64,000 nt of DNA. Origin: Stutzerimonas stutzeri. Its GTDB lineage: Bacteria; Pseudomonadota; Gammaproteobacteria; Pseudomonadales; Pseudomonadaceae. The notes beneath the pieces are model-generated. The model had not been told where the DNA came from. It saw only the letters and a program-made list of their open reading frames with translations, and searched no databases. The stretch's first letter is position 1. Each line of letters opens with the position of its first letter. This document shows positions 47,695-56,017 of this stretch, piece by piece. The translations under genes were made by a program, and so were the position numbers. The stretch is taken from contig NZ_JAMOII010000013.1 of assembly GCF_024448985.1 (NCBI RefSeq), positions 1-64,000 of the forward strand. The letters are read 5' to 3'.

Positions 47695-48513
47695 CTAGTT
47701 GCTGGCGGGCTCCTTGGCCTTCTGTCGCTGCAGAAACTCGATTTTCCACTGCTCCATGCCGATGTATTCCGATGACAGGTTCGCCTCCACCTGATGCTTG
47801 GCTTTAAGCGCGGCGACGGCGGGCTGCTGGATCTTGAGGTAGCGGTCGAGATGCTCGATCAGTTCGGGATGATCAAGGCTGGATAGGTTGAAGGTGCTTC
47901 GTGTGTGCGGCAAATCGGCATCAAAGACCAGCGCTCCCGGCTTGGCGCGCACGTTGTTCAAGTAATGCGCCGCCACCACCACGTTGTAATAGGCACCATC
48001 GCTATCCTTGAGCAGTGCCTGACGCACCATTCGCGGCAGGTTCTCGCTACTGACCAGCAAAATCTGGTTGGCTGCGACCCGGTCCTCGTAGCCCCAGGGC
48101 GTCCAGCCATCGACCACCGCTAACCGCCTGAGTTCATCGATACCTCGCCCCACGCGCCGCGGCGCCACCATCACACCATCGACATAACTAACGACCGCTT
48201 GGCTGTAGTGCAGCCGATGACCAGATTTAGCGGGTCCGGACCAGTTGGGATTATCGGGATACTTCGCATCGACACGGCCGTCCAGCAGCGCAGGCAACAG
48301 CTCATCTGCGGGTAACACCTTGTATGTCAGACGCACACCGCTATACGCGGCGAAACTGTCCAATAATTCTCGGGCGAAGCCCCCGTAGTTGCCTTTCGCA
48401 TCGCCGCTGTAGTGCGGCATGAACGCTGCCTGCTCGACGCCGATTACGTAGGTTTGCTCGGCGGCTACAGGCACTGAAAGCGCCAGCAAGGCGACCGCAA
48501 GAAATTTCTTCAT
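47695..48513 (-). CDS. Orphan extracellular solute-binding protein (family 3 type)
   Basis: The 272-residue precursor has a signal peptide ending VPVAAEQ and a bilobed family-3 binding fold: YVIGVEQAAFMPHYSG, GGFARELLDSFAAYSGVRLTY and LPALLDGRVDAKYPDN. No permease or ATPase gene is adjacent. It is convergent with the diguanylate cyclase (17-base gap). Such orphan binding proteins can present ligands to receptors or act with distant permeases. AAGGAG precedes the ATG at 48513. A TTGTGCACAA palindrome lies ~120 bases upstream. Confidence 0.82.
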   Translation of the reverse strand: MKKFLAVALLALSVPVAAEQTYVIGVEQAAFMPHYSGDAKGNYGGFARELLDSFAAYSGVRLTYKVLPADELLPALLDGRVDAKYPDNPNWSGPAKSGHRLHYSQAVVSYVDGVMVAPRRVGRGIDELRRLAVVDGWTPWGYEDRVAANQILLVSSENLPRMVRQALLKDSDGAYYNVVVAAHYLNNVRAKPGALVFDADLPHTRSTFNLSSLDHPELIEHLDRYLKIQQPAVAALKAKHQVEANLSSEYIGMEQWKIEFLQRQKAKEPASN

Positions 48514-48635
48514 TTGGAACTCCTTGTAAGTGGGACGACCCGCTCGGCAGACTCGGGGCGAGCCGGCAGGAAATGCGAAAGGCGATATCCATGACGCTGC
48601 ACTGACGACAGTAGCGTAGCAGCGTTTTTTTAGAA

Positions 48636-48645
48636 TTGTGCACAA
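48636..48645. promoter_or_regulatory. TTGTNNACAA palindrome between the orphan binding-protein gene and the TetR gene
   Basis: The perfect 10-bp palindrome TTGTGCACAA matches the gntR operator core. It could serve either divergent gene and would extend the purine regulon. Confidence 0.55.
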
Positions 48646-48678
48646 AGACTTAAGTATTTGTTCACAAATACACGGTTT

Positions 48679-48690
48679 GACGGGCCCGTC
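48679..48690. promoter_or_regulatory. Palindrome GACGGGCCCGTC upstream of the TetR-family gene
   Basis: This perfect 12-bp palindrome sits in the wider context TTGACGGGCCCGTCTTGA, 74 bases before the TetR start. It vaguely resembles the RutR half-sites TTGAC/GTCAA and may be an autoregulatory operator. Confidence 0.45.
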
Positions 48691-48763
48691 TTGAGACGCT
48701 CTTAAGGCCGGTGCTAGCATGCTGCGGCAGGCCACCAGGGTGGTCGTGAATTGAACAGGCCCT

Positions 48764-49387
48764 ATGTCCAGTATCCGCGAGCGCAACAAAGAATTGATCC
48801 TGCGCGCTGCCAGTGAAGAATTCGCCGAAAAGGGCTTCGCCGCCAGCAAGACCAGCGACATCGCCGACCGCGCCGGGCTGCCCAAGCCCAACGTTTATTA
48901 CTACTTCAAGAGCAAGGAAAACCTCTATCGCGAGGTGCTCGACAGCATTGTCGAGCCGCTGCTGCAAGCATCTGCCCCCTTCAATCAGCCCGGCGAACCC
49001 GCCGATGTGTTGCGCGCCTATATCCGCACCAAAATCCGGATTTCACGCGAGCACGCCTGCGCCTCTAAAGTGTTCGCAAGCGAAATCATGCATGGCGCGC
49101 CTCATTTGCCAGCCGAGCGGGCGGAGCAGCTCAACGCCCAGGCCAGCCACAACGTGGCTCGCATTCAGGGCTGGATCGATCAAGGACTGATGGCGAAGGT
49201 CGATCCCAATCATCTGTTGTTCAGCATCTGGGCTGCGACCCAGACCTATGCCGATTTCGACTGGCAGATATCCACCGTGACGGGAAAATCCTCTCTTGAC
49301 GATGCAGATTACGAAGCCGCTGCCGATACGATCATTCGTATGGTCATCAGGGGTTGCGAGGTAAAGGAAACGTCGGCCGTCAGCTGA
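48764..49387 (+). CDS. TetR-family regulator, RutR-like
   Basis: The 207-residue protein has a TetR helix-turn-helix (residues ~8-55; TSDIADRAGLPKPNVYYYFKSKENLY). Its C-terminal domain resembles RutR/YcdC, including HACASKVFASEIMHGAPHL and FSIWAATQTYADFDWQI. E. coli RutR senses uracil and thymine and controls pyrimidine and purine degradation and glutamine supply. A nucleobase-sensing role here is therefore plausible but inferred. The gene is monocistronic and divergent from the orphan binding-protein gene. Confidence 0.82.
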   Translation: MSSIRERNKELILRAASEEFAEKGFAASKTSDIADRAGLPKPNVYYYFKSKENLYREVLDSIVEPLLQASAPFNQPGEPADVLRAYIRTKIRISREHACASKVFASEIMHGAPHLPAERAEQLNAQASHNVARIQGWIDQGLMAKVDPNHLLFSIWAATQTYADFDWQISTVTGKSSLDDADYEAAADTIIRMVIRGCEVKETSAVS

Positions 49388-49555
49388 ACCAACTACGCTT
49401 TTCGAAGGCTCTGGCATGCCGCTTACGCGGCATATCAATAGTTCCTTGGGCGGTCGACGGAAGGTTCGGCGGGGCATCGAGGGTTCTGATAATGTTTTGC
49501 CCATACGTATGCCCAGCTTTTGACGTTTCCTTCATGACTACCAATACTTGCGCCA

Positions 49556-49887
49556 AGGCCTGTTGACGTATCGTTCACGGCCGCGCCGGAGCTTGTTTTT
49601 GCGCGAGACAAGGCCGCGCCCGCTCCCGGCGGGCTTGCGGCATTCACCCCATCCATGGGGATCGCACGAGGAGTGAAGTTTGGTTGTTCCAAATGAGCGA
49701 CGAGAAACGCCGCATCGCGCAAAAATAGGCCCGATCCGAAGGGTTGCGCGGCAAACAGCGCCATGCGGCGTCGCGGGACTCGGCTGGGGAACGACGCGGC
49801 CGGCCCGGGCCATGATCTGCGTCCCGCGCCTCGCCTGGCGTCATTTGGCGCAGCAACGCGGCTCGCGACGAAACGTCAACAGACCCT
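49556..49887. repeat. ~330-bp element with imperfect ~20-bp terminal inverted repeats
   Basis: Most of the 528 bases before the next gene is this element. The left end AGGCCTGTTGACGTATCGT and the reverse complement of the right end, AGGGTCTGTTGACGTTTCGT, share the core CTGTTGACGT. The interior is GC-rich with a CCGCTCCCGGCGGGC-type hairpin. It has no supported gene; short minus-strand open frames have no start signal or family. It looks like a non-autonomous mobile or dispersed intergenic repeat ending ~29 bases before a TTG start. The segment 49388-49555 holds nothing recognisable. Confidence 0.6.
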
Positions 49888-49915
49888 AGCAACGGCCTGG
49901 AAAAAGGAAATTCTT

Positions 49916-51976
49916 TTGACTGCATTGCGCAACAGCCTGTCGAGGAAATTGCTCCGTATCGTTCTGCTGTCAGCGCTCGCCGTTGGGCTGGTATTAAGCT
50001 GCGCACAGATCGTTTTCGATGCCTATAAGACTCGCCAACTGATCAATGCAGAGGCCCAGCGAATCCTGCGTATGACTCGCGACCCCTCGGCCCAGGCGAT
50101 CTACAGCCTGGACCGTGAAATGGGCGCACAGGTCATGGAAGGGTTGTTTCAGCACGAGTCGATTCATGAGGCATCGATCACCCATCCTGGCGAAGAACCT
50201 CTAGCCGACAAATCCCGCCCCCTCATATCCGCACCGACACGCTGGTTAACCGACCCGATACTCGGCCGCAGTCAGGCGTTCTCGATTCCGTTGATTGGTC
50301 GCCCCCCTTACAACGAGTACTACGGCGACCTGCGCATCACGCTCGACACCGCTCCCTATGGGGAGGAATTCATCAGTGACTCGATCGTCATCTTCTTCGT
50401 CGGCATTCTCCGTGCGCTGGCCTTGGGGCTATTGCTTTACCTGATTTACGAATGGCTGTTGACGCGACCGCTGACCAAGCTCACCGAGCACCTATCGCGC
50501 ATCAATCCCGGCCGTCCCGGCGAGCATTCACTACCGATGCCAAAGGGGCACGAGCGAAACGAGTTGGGTCTCTGGGTCGAAACCGCCAACGGCCTGCTCG
50601 CCTCCATCCAGCACAACATGCAGCTGCGCCATGCCGCGGAAAGCAGCCTCGAACGCATGACCCACTACGACTCGCTCACCGGGCTGCCCAATCGGCAGCA
50701 GCTGCAGCAACAGCTCGACAATATTCTCGGCGAGGCCGCCCGACTACAACGCCGTGTGGCCGTGCTCTGCCTGGGGCTGGACGACTTCAAAGGCGTGAAC
50801 GAGCAGTTCAGCTACCAGTGCGGCGACCGCATGTTGGTCGCGCTGGCCGATCGCCTGCGAAGCCTGAGCGGGCGTGTCGGTGCCCTTGCCCGCCTGGGTG
50901 GCGACCAGTTCGTGCTGGTGCTGTTCGGCTGCGAACAACCCTATGAGGCCGCGGAACTGGCGCAGAAGGTACTCGACGACCTGGAAAGGCCGATCACTCT
51001 CGATCAGCAAAGCATCCGCCTGCGCGCCACCATCGGCATCACGCTGTACCCGGAAGATGGCGACAGTACCGAGAAGCTGTTGCAGAAAGCCGAACAGACC
51101 ATGACCTTGGCGAAGAACCGCTCGCGCAACCGCTACCAGTTTTACGTGGCGAGCATCGACAGCGAAATGCGAACGCGCCGGGAATTGCAGAACGACCTGG
51201 CCGAAGCGGTCAAACGCAATGAATTCCATCTGGTCTACCAGCCGCAGATCGACTACCGACTGAAGCGCATCACCGGCGTCGAAGCCCTGCTGCGCTGGAC
51301 GCAGCCGGGCGGAAAGATGATTCCGCCGGACATTTTCATTCCCCTCGCCGAACAGAACGGCAGCATCATCGCCATCGGCGAATGGGTGCTCGATCAGGCC
51401 TGCCAACAGCTGAGCGAATGGCATCGGCAGGGCTTCAACGACCTGCGCATGGCGGTCAACCTCTCCACGGTCCAGTTACACCATGCCGAACTGCCGACGA
51501 CGATCAACACCCTGCTCAAAAACCACCGATTGCCGCCCGAGACCCTGGAGCTTGAGGTAACCGAGACCGGGCTAATGGAAGACATCGCCGCCGCTACACA
51601 CAACCTGCATAGCCTGCGCCGCTCCGGAGCGCTGATCGCCATCGACGACTTCGGCACCGGCTATTCCTCGCTCAGCTATCTTAAAAGCCTGCCGCTGGAC
51701 AAGATCAAGATCGACAAGAGCTTCGTGCGCGACATGTCCGCCGACGAAGGCGACACGACCATTGTCAGAGCGATCATCCAGCTGGGCAAAAGTCTCAATA
51801 TGCTGGTGATCGCCGAGGGCGTGGAAACCGCCGAGCAAGAGCGCTATCTCATCGATGAAGGCTGCAACGAAGGCCAAGGCTATTACTACAGCAAGCCCCT
51901 ACCGGGCCCTGAACTGACCGCCCTGCTTCGCCAATCCAGACGTTTCGAGCGCACGTTCAATTCAGAACCGCTTTAA
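49916..51976 (+). CDS. Membrane GGDEF-EAL protein, probable c-di-GMP phosphodiesterase
   Basis: The ~686-residue protein has TM1 (~10-30), a ~135-residue periplasmic domain, TM2, a HAMP-like linker, a GGDEF domain and an EAL domain. The cyclase site reads GGDQF, so diguanylate cyclase activity is probably lost and the domain may act as a GTP-binding regulator. The EAL domain keeps EALLRW, the NLS motif (AVNLSTVQL), DDFGTGYSSLSYL, KIDKSF and EGVET, so phosphodiesterase activity is expected. I chose TTG 49916 because AAGGAA lies seven bases upstream and the preceding frame runs through the repeat element. Confidence 0.88.
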   Translation: MTALRNSLSRKLLRIVLLSALAVGLVLSCAQIVFDAYKTRQLINAEAQRILRMTRDPSAQAIYSLDREMGAQVMEGLFQHESIHEASITHPGEEPLADKSRPLISAPTRWLTDPILGRSQAFSIPLIGRPPYNEYYGDLRITLDTAPYGEEFISDSIVIFFVGILRALALGLLLYLIYEWLLTRPLTKLTEHLSRINPGRPGEHSLPMPKGHERNELGLWVETANGLLASIQHNMQLRHAAESSLERMTHYDSLTGLPNRQQLQQQLDNILGEAARLQRRVAVLCLGLDDFKGVNEQFSYQCGDRMLVALADRLRSLSGRVGALARLGGDQFVLVLFGCEQPYEAAELAQKVLDDLERPITLDQQSIRLRATIGITLYPEDGDSTEKLLQKAEQTMTLAKNRSRNRYQFYVASIDSEMRTRRELQNDLAEAVKRNEFHLVYQPQIDYRLKRITGVEALLRWTQPGGKMIPPDIFIPLAEQNGSIIAIGEWVLDQACQQLSEWHRQGFNDLRMAVNLSTVQLHHAELPTTINTLLKNHRLPPETLELEVTETGLMEDIAAATHNLHSLRRSGALIAIDDFGTGYSSLSYLKSLPLDKIKIDKSFVRDMSADEGDTTIVRAIIQLGKSLNMLVIAEGVETAEQERYLIDEGCNEGQGYYYSKPLPGPELTALLRQSRRFERTFNSEPL

Positions 51977-52039
51977 GCTCATTTCTCCATGGTGCAGCCT
52001 CTTTCGCTGCGCTTCTTTTCCCCCTTCGATGAGCCTTGC

Positions 52040-52723
52040 ATGAAGCGTTTCGTATTGATCGACACCGCGGATATCCCCGGCGGCGGCGCCCTCTGCCTGT
52101 TCGAGTACGGTGACGATTTCGTCATCAAGATTCAGGGTGGCAATGGCAACCAGCTGATGAACACCCGCATGCACGGTTCCGAAGATGCCCTTGCGCGAAT
52201 CCCCTGCGAACGGATCGCCCAGCGCCCACGCCCCCGCGTGCTGATCGGTGGGCTGGGCATGGGTTTCACTTTGGCCTCGGCGTTGAAACACCTCGGCGAG
52301 GATGCCGAAGTACAGGTCGCAGAGCTGGTGCCCGGCGTGATCGAGTGGAACCGCGGAGCGCTCGGAGAGAAGGCCGGACTGCCGATCAACGATCCGCGCA
52401 CCCGAGTGCTCAACCATGATGTCGCCGACGTGCTACGGCGCGAACCTCAAGGCTTCGACGCGATCATGCTGGACGTCGATAACGGACCGGAAGGGCTGAC
52501 CCAGAAACACAACAGCTGGCTCTATTCAGCAGCGGGTTTGGATACCTGCGCGCAAGCTCTTCGTCCGAAGGGCCTATTGGCGGTATGGTCAGCGAGCGCG
52601 GACCAAGCCTTCTCGCAGCGCTTGGCCAAAGCGGGCTTCAAGGCCGAAGAGGTCCAGGTATTCGCCCACGGCAACCGCGGCACACGGCATACCATCTGGA
52701 TAGCTGAGAAAAAATCTCGTTAG
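52040..52723 (+). CDS. Spermidine-synthase-like methyltransferase-fold protein
   Basis: The 227-residue protein has a Rossmann-type nucleotide/SAM motif (VLIGGLGMGFTLASAL), an acidic strand end (VAELVPGVIEW) and DVADVLRREPQGFDAIMLDVDNGPEGL, which is typical of spermidine-synthase-related proteins. It lacks the N-terminal beta domain of true SpeE. Substrate unknown. I chose the ATG at 52040, although the frame is open back to 51989 and the ribosome-binding site is weak. It follows the GGDEF-EAL gene by 63 bases and could be cotranscribed. Confidence 0.75.
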   Translation: MKRFVLIDTADIPGGGALCLFEYGDDFVIKIQGGNGNQLMNTRMHGSEDALARIPCERIAQRPRPRVLIGGLGMGFTLASALKHLGEDAEVQVAELVPGVIEWNRGALGEKAGLPINDPRTRVLNHDVADVLRREPQGFDAIMLDVDNGPEGLTQKHNSWLYSAAGLDTCAQALRPKGLLAVWSASADQAFSQRLAKAGFKAEEVQVFAHGNRGTRHTIWIAEKKSR

Positions 52724-52794
52724 GCCGGACAACCAACAAGCCCGGAATAACCCCAACCAATGACAATGCGCGGCCGAGATCGCCAAGCTGTGGA

Positions 52795-53670
52795 TCAGCT
52801 AAACGCCAGCTGCGTTGCTAGCAACCAGGCACCGCCAGCGCACAGCACAGCGCCACCGATCGCCTGCCAGCGGTAACGGCGCGCAAGGACTTCCTCGCCA
52901 TGGCTGGAAAGCACAAATGGCAGCGCTTCGGTCGGCCGTGCAAGCCGATGCTCCGCCGGGCGACTACTGGCAAGGCGGTGCCGCTGCTCCGCCTCCAGAC
53001 CAGCAGCGAGTCGAACCCGCGCCCACTCCGCGTCGTCGAGCTGGCCGTCTCGATTATTATCGAAACGCCGCAGCAAACCGGCGTAATCACCTTTCCACTC
53101 GCGCACGACCTGTCCTTGCGCCGCGTTAAGATCAAGCCCCTGCCGGCCCCCCGCCGTGGTCCGAAAATCGCCGATGGCGTACAGCGGCTCGCCCGCGTGC
53201 AGGCGCTCTTCGGTGTAGCGGTAGCGGCGATTACCGCTTAGCCAGGCGAGAAGCCCCGTCGGCGGCAGGCCTCTGGGATGACGCAAGTCGCCGGTCCAGA
53301 CGTCGCGTCGCGCGGGCAATACCTCGGCACCCTTTGGGTCGATAAGGCAGTCACCGGTGGCATCGCTCAAACGCAGCGGGCGGTCGCTGCTGCCGTGTTC
53401 GACGACCCGCCAGCTGCTGCGCTTGCCCGCGGCGCGGTACTCCTCGATCCGATACCGCCACCAGAGGCAGGGTTTGGCTGTCAGCGGCGCCAGCATGACC
53501 GGCAGGTCCGCAACCTCGCCCAACATACCGGCGAGTTCGACATAGCCCTGCGCGGCCGAGCGTATTTTCGAGGTCGGCGTGTCCAGCAGATGGCGAACCT
53601 TCGACCATCGGCTGACCCAGAGCCAACCGCCGCCCAGACACATCGCCACGCCAACGCCCGCTAGCAACAC
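52795..53670 (-). CDS. GIDE-domain membrane protein with an EF-hand loop
   Basis: The 291-residue protein has transmembrane segments at ~3-20 and ~268-286, in the order of bacterial GIDE (E3-ligase/MULAN-like, PF12483-type) proteins. The GIDE-like region includes SAAQGYVELAGMLG and PCLWWRYRIEEYR. Unusually, residues 204-215 (DNNRDGQLDDAE) form a canonical EF-hand calcium loop just before the C-terminal membrane segment. No RING finger is present, so ubiquitin-ligase activity is not implied. It starts with GTG 13 bases after the lemA stop and is clearly in one operon with lemA, a common bacterial pairing. Confidence 0.75.
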   Translation of the reverse strand: MLLAGVGVAMCLGGGWLWVSRWSKVRHLLDTPTSKIRSAAQGYVELAGMLGEVADLPVMLAPLTAKPCLWWRYRIEEYRAAGKRSSWRVVEHGSSDRPLRLSDATGDCLIDPKGAEVLPARRDVWTGDLRHPRGLPPTGLLAWLSGNRRYRYTEERLHAGEPLYAIGDFRTTAGGRQGLDLNAAQGQVVREWKGDYAGLLRRFDNNRDGQLDDAEWARVRLAAGLEAEQRHRLASSRPAEHRLARPTEALPFVLSSHGEEVLARRYRWQAIGGAVLCAGGAWLLATQLAFS

Positions 53671-53683
53671 TTCGGTAGCCCAC

Positions 53684-54256
53684 TCAGCCGAACAGGGGTT
53701 TCAGATCGACGTCCGCCTTTTGCGCCTCGCTGAACTGCAGCAAGGGCGCCTCGCGGAAACCAAATGCGCGCGCCAGCAGCACGTCGGGGAATTGCTCGAT
53801 GCGCACGTTGTTCAGATTGACCGACTCGTTGTACAGCTCGCGACGATCAGCGATGCCACTTTCCAGCCCGCTGATGCGCTGCTGCAAATGCCGGAAGCTC
53901 TCGTTGGCGCGCAGCTCCGGATAGTTCTCAGCCAGCGCGAACAACCGCCCAAGCCCCGCACGCAGCCCAGTCTCGGCCTGCCCGAGCGCGCCGACATCGC
54001 CCTGCTCGCGCGCATCGGACACGGCGTTACGCGCCCTGATGATCTGCGCCAGAGTGCTGCGCTCGTGCTGCATGTATTGCTTGCAGGTTTCCACCAGTTT
54101 GGGCAGCTCTTCGTGCCGCTGGCGCAACAACACATCGATGTTCGACCAGGCCTTGCTTACGCCGTGCTTGAGGCGCACCAGACCGTTGTAAAGCACCACC
54201 GCATAAGCGACGACAAGAAACAGCACGACCCATGTAAGCACGGCGCCCAGGCTCAT
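53684..54256 (-). CDS. lemA: LemA family protein
   Basis: The 190-residue protein has one N-terminal membrane anchor (~5-22) and the LemA helical domain: YNGLVRLKHGVSKAWSNIDVLLRQRHEELPKLVETCK and YPELRANESFRHLQQRISGLE. LemA proteins are membrane-anchored helical bundles of uncertain function, often beside GIDE or TPM genes. This LemA is unrelated to the GacS sensor once also called LemA. It is the first gene of a two-gene operon. Confidence 0.88.
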   Translation of the reverse strand: MSLGAVLTWVVLFLVVAYAVVLYNGLVRLKHGVSKAWSNIDVLLRQRHEELPKLVETCKQYMQHERSTLAQIIRARNAVSDAREQGDVGALGQAETGLRAGLGRLFALAENYPELRANESFRHLQQRISGLESGIADRRELYNESVNLNNVRIEQFPDVLLARAFGFREAPLLQFSEAQKADVDLKPLFG

Positions 54257-54350
54257 CGAATATCTCCATAAAGGTCCGGATTCGGAGATGCATTCTAGCT
54301 ACACAGCCGAATCGCAGACGCGACCTGCTCCACGCAATTTCTTTGCACAA

Positions 54351-54369
54351 AATGCAAATCTTTCGCATT
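54351..54369. promoter_or_regulatory. Fur-box-like dyad upstream of the imelysin cluster
   Basis: AATGCAAATCTTTCGCATT has a 7-1-7 dyad TGCAAAT-C-TTTCGCA that partly matches the Fur consensus inverted repeat. It is 73 bases before the imelysin start. Iron regulation is known for IcmP-like genes, but this site is only a moderate match. Confidence 0.45.
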
Positions 54370-54441
54370 ATGCCCTGCAGCGAATAGCCGCACCTCATCG
54401 GTCGGCATTCCCTTTTCTCACTGCAAGCAAAGGAACCCGCC

Positions 54442-55785
54442 ATGCTACGCACCCCCGTCTGGGCCACCGCCAGCCTTCTCGCTGTCGCCATTTCACTCGC
54501 AGGTTGCGGCGAAGACAAAGCACCAGCCGAACAGGCCGCCGCGCCGCAAACCACCCAGAGTGAGCCGGCAACTGCGAGCGCGCCAGAAGCGACCCTGAAC
54601 GAAGAAGCCGCACAGGCGGTGGTCAAGCATTACGGGGACATGGCGCACGCCATTTTCAGCGATGCGCACAGCACTGGTTTGAAACTCCAGGAAGCCATCG
54701 ACGCCCTGCTTGCCGACCCTACCGAGCAAACCCTGCAGGCCGCCAAGGACGCCTGGCTGGCCGCACGTGTTCCCTACATGCAGACGGAAGTGTTCCGCTT
54801 CGGCAACGCCGTGGTCGATGATTGGGAAGGTCAGCTCAACGCCTGGCCGCTGGACGAAGGCATGATCGACTACGTCGAAGGCGACTACCAGCATGCGCTG
54901 GGCAACCCTGGCGCAACCGCCAACATCATTGCCAACCAGGAATTGCAGATCGGCGAAGACAAGATCGATGTCAGCGAAATCACCGGCGAGAAGCTCGCCA
55001 GCCTGAACGAACTGGCCGGCTCGGAAGCCAACGTCGCCACCGGTTATCACGCCATCGAATTTCTTCTCTGGGGCCAGGACCTGAACGGTACCGGCCCCGG
55101 CGCGGGTAACCGTCCCGTAAGCGACTTCATCGAGGGTGAAGGTTGCACCGGCGGTAACTGCGACCGCCGCCGCACCTACCTGAAAGCCGCGACCGATCTT
55201 CTGGTTACCGATCTCGAAGAGATGGTCAACGAGTGGAAGCCCGGCGTCGCGGACAACTATCGCGCCAGCCTGGAAGGCGAATCCGCCGAGAACGGTCTGC
55301 GCAAGATGTTCTTCGGCATGGGTAGCCTGTCGCTTGGCGAACTGGCAGGCGAGCGCATGAAAGTCGCACTGGAAGCCAACTCGCCGGAAGACGAGCACGA
55401 CTGCTTCAGCGACAACACCCATAACTCGCATTTCTTCAATGCCAAAGGCATCCGTAACGTCTACCTGGGCGAATACACCCGCGTCGATGGCAGCACGCTC
55501 AGCGGCCCGAGCCTGGCCTCGCTGGTGGATGGCGTCGACCCGCAGATCAACACCACGCTGAAGGCCGACCTGGAAACCACCGAAGCCAAGATGCAGATGC
55601 TGGTCGTCAGCGCCAATGAGGGTGGGGCGTTCGATCAACTGATCGCACCTGACAACACCGAAGGGCAGGAAAAAGTTCGCGCCGCGATCGGCGCGCTGGT
55701 ACAGCAAACCGGCTCGATCGAAAAAGCCGCTGCCGCACTGGGTATCAGCGATCTGAACCCGGACACTGCCGATCACCAGTTCTGA
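54442..55785 (+). CDS. icmP: Imelysin-family (M75) lipoprotein, IcmP-like
   Basis: The 447-residue precursor has a lipobox LAGC (Cys22), an Ala/Pro/Thr-rich linker and an imelysin domain. The metal-binding GxHxxE motif is GYHAIE (His203, Glu206), followed by FLLWGQDLNGTGPGAGNRPVSDF. It resembles P. aeruginosa IcmP (PA4370), described as an insulin-cleaving metalloprotease and related to iron-uptake proteins (EfeO, IrpA). It would sit on the periplasmic side of a membrane. It is the first of four functionally linked genes and has a Fur-like dyad upstream. Confidence 0.87.
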   Translation: MLRTPVWATASLLAVAISLAGCGEDKAPAEQAAAPQTTQSEPATASAPEATLNEEAAQAVVKHYGDMAHAIFSDAHSTGLKLQEAIDALLADPTEQTLQAAKDAWLAARVPYMQTEVFRFGNAVVDDWEGQLNAWPLDEGMIDYVEGDYQHALGNPGATANIIANQELQIGEDKIDVSEITGEKLASLNELAGSEANVATGYHAIEFLLWGQDLNGTGPGAGNRPVSDFIEGEGCTGGNCDRRRTYLKAATDLLVTDLEEMVNEWKPGVADNYRASLEGESAENGLRKMFFGMGSLSLGELAGERMKVALEANSPEDEHDCFSDNTHNSHFFNAKGIRNVYLGEYTRVDGSTLSGPSLASLVDGVDPQINTTLKADLETTEAKMQMLVVSANEGGAFDQLIAPDNTEGQEKVRAAIGALVQQTGSIEKAAAALGISDLNPDTADHQF

Positions 55786-55793
55786 TCCTATGT

Positions 55794-55824
55794 TTCAGGG
55801 AGCGGTGCAACGCCGCTCCCTGAA
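55794..55824. terminator. Perfect 12-bp hairpin after the first imelysin gene
   Basis: TTCAGGGAGCGG / CCGCTCCCTGAA with a 7-base loop starts eight bases after the stop. There is no T-run, so it may be a processing or stability hairpin separating icmP from the next three genes. Confidence 0.6.
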
Positions 55825-56017
55825 TGCCTGCCAGGCGCTTTTCCTGTAGCCAGGCCCTTCAGAGTACTCGCCCGGATAGGTCAGCCAACCCGCTCTGACG
55901 CCACGTAGGATGGGTGAAATCCATCAGCGACATCGCCAGATCAAATGCAAACTGCTCTTATTCACACTCCATTAGCCTGCTAAGATTGCCGCCCTGCCAC
56001 ATGTCCAGGTACACCCG

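Noticed and set aside
49435-49813. Short minus-strand open frames in the 330-bp repeat element
   Set aside because: No ribosome-binding site and no recognisable family; they lie within or across the repeat element.
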